A DNA stretch of 5,124 bases, taken from the NCBI GenBank assembly GCA_020430675.1, contig JAGQJJ010000358.1:1-5124 (forward strand). The letters are read 5' to 3'. Of the stretch, positions 4,607-5,124 are shown one piece after another (position 1 is the stretch's first letter; each line of letters starts with the position of its first letter). The stretch comes from Myxococcales bacterium. Its GTDB lineage: Bacteria > Myxococcota > Bradymonadia > UBA7976 > UBA1532. The notes under the pieces are model-generated. The model saw only the letters and a program-made list of their open reading frames with translations. It did no database searches and was not told the DNA's origin. A program made the translations under genes and the position numbers.

Positions 4607-5124
4607 TCAGGGCTCGTCGAGCATGCTGTCGCGCAGCGTGCGGATGGCGATGGGCCAGGGGCCTTCAAGCTCGGTGGCTTCGGTGTCGTTCAACTGCCAG
4701 AGGTGCAGGTCGCGATTGCCGACGCCGCGAAGCAGGTAAGTGCCGTAACGCGCGGCGACCTGGTTGCCGAGGCGGGCGCCGCTGGGCTTCGGGGTGAAGG
4801 GCAGGCCGTTGAGCAGCGAGCCGGTGACGTCGTGGCCCGGCCAGTTGGCCGGCGGGGCGGCGCCGACGAGCGCGAGCGCGGTCGAGGCGACGTCGACCAG
4901 ATCGCCGCCGCGCGCGACCGGGCGCAAACGACGGGTGCCGAGGGCGGGGTGCCAGAGGATGAGCGGCACCTGGAAGACCTCGGGCACGAGCGCGTGGCCG
5001 TCGCCCAAGCCGCCCTGCTCGCGCAGTTCGTTGCCGACCGAGCCAGTGATGAGCAGGGCGGTCTCGCTGGCCACGCCCTGGGCCTGGAGCCGCGCGACGA
5101 GCTGGCCGATCCAGAAGTCGGCAG
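4607..5124 (-). CDS. Sulfatase/alkaline-phosphatase-fold protein, C-terminal part, metal site apparently lost
   Basis: The last 172 codons of a gene run in from the right edge without a start. The layout matches the C-terminal half of type I sulfatase-like proteins: an amphipathic helix (A-D-F-W-I-G-Q-L-V-A-R-L) followed by a beta strand (T-A-L-L-I-T), then V-P-E-V-F-Q-V-P-L-I-L-W-H-P, L-V-D-V-A-S-T-A-L-A-L-V-G, W-P-G-H-D-V-T-G-S-L-L, and a closing R-Y-G-T-Y-L-L ... H-L-W-Q-L-N-D-T-E-A-T-E-L and L-R-D-S-M. Family members normally have S-D-H/N-G-E after that beta strand, giving two metal ligands. Here it reads T-G-S-V-G-N-E-L, with Ser and Val in place of Asp and His. So this domain is probably not a standard metal-dependent hydrolase, and may be a binding or structural copy. 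Membrane anchoring and the catalytic Cys/Ser cannot be judged, because the N-terminal part is outside. TGA stop. Confidence 0.75.
   Translation of the reverse strand, partial: ADFWIGQLVARLQAQGVASETALLITGSVGNELREQGGLGDGHALVPEVFQVPLILWHPALGTRRLRPVARGGDLVDVASTALALVGAAPPANWPGHDVTGSLLNGLPFTPKPSGARLGNQVAARYGTYLLRGVGNRDLHLWQLNDTEATELEGPWPIAIRTLRDSMLDEP

Noticed and set aside
4447..4668. A 73-codon minus-strand frame between the sulfatase-like gene and rpsP
   Set aside because: It overlaps the sulfatase-like 3' end out of frame and runs through the rpsP promoter, with no ribosome binding site and Arg/Ser/Pro-rich composition.
5030..5041. A frameshift as the cause of the missing sulfatase Asp-His
   Set aside because: The frame stays consistent with the family on both sides of the site, and neither alternative frame there gives S-D-H-G or S-D-N-G. 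Substitution is the better explanation.

Overview
The window is GC-rich (about two thirds G+C by eye) and bacterial. It carries a compact block of conserved translation and RNA-processing genes, flanked by less conserved cell-envelope genes. The gene order rpsP-khpA-rimM-trmD-rplS-rnhB-yraN is common in Proteobacteria-like Gram-negatives, including the former Deltaproteobacteria. A small Cys-rich lipoprotein with a C-x3-C-x5-C-x5-C run, a secreted TPR protein and a sulfatase-fold protein suggest Myxococcota or a close relative. That placement is an inference from style, not from a marker phylogeny.

Layout, left to right. Positions 1-381 (minus) hold the N-terminal 127 residues of a secreted tetratricopeptide-repeat protein that runs off the left edge. 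Positions 382-713 are a 332-bp divergent intergenic region with one sigma70-like promoter for each side and a dyad between them. Positions 714-1130 (plus) encode a 138-aa Cys-rich lipoprotein, the only plus-strand gene. It converges on the operon end across an 81-bp gap holding GC-rich hairpins. Positions 4380 down to 1212 (minus) are the seven-gene operon: ribosomal protein S16, KhpA, RimM, TrmD, ribosomal protein L19, RNase HII and YraN. Junctions range from an 8-bp overlap to a 6-bp gap, so this is almost certainly one transcript with coupled translation. A consensus-like promoter (TTGACA, 17 bp, TAGCCT) lies 57-85 bp upstream of rpsP, with a 14-bp perfect palindrome just upstream of its -35. 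Positions 4607-5124 (minus) are the C-terminal 172 codons of a sulfatase/alkaline-phosphatase-fold protein whose usual Asp-His metal-ligand motif appears to be lost.

The operon links ribosome parts (S16, L19), 30S maturation (RimM), a small KH RNA-binding protein, tRNA m1G37 methylation (TrmD), removal of ribonucleotides and RNA primers from DNA (RNase HII) and a nuclease-like protein of unclear role (YraN). All seven look intact. I see no new defence system, mobile element, CRISPR array, tRNA or rRNA. The observations most worth checking are the degenerate sulfatase metal site, a clamp-binding-like QLGLF peptide at the N-terminus of RNase HII, the palindrome upstream of the rpsP promoter, and the Cys-rich lipoprotein.
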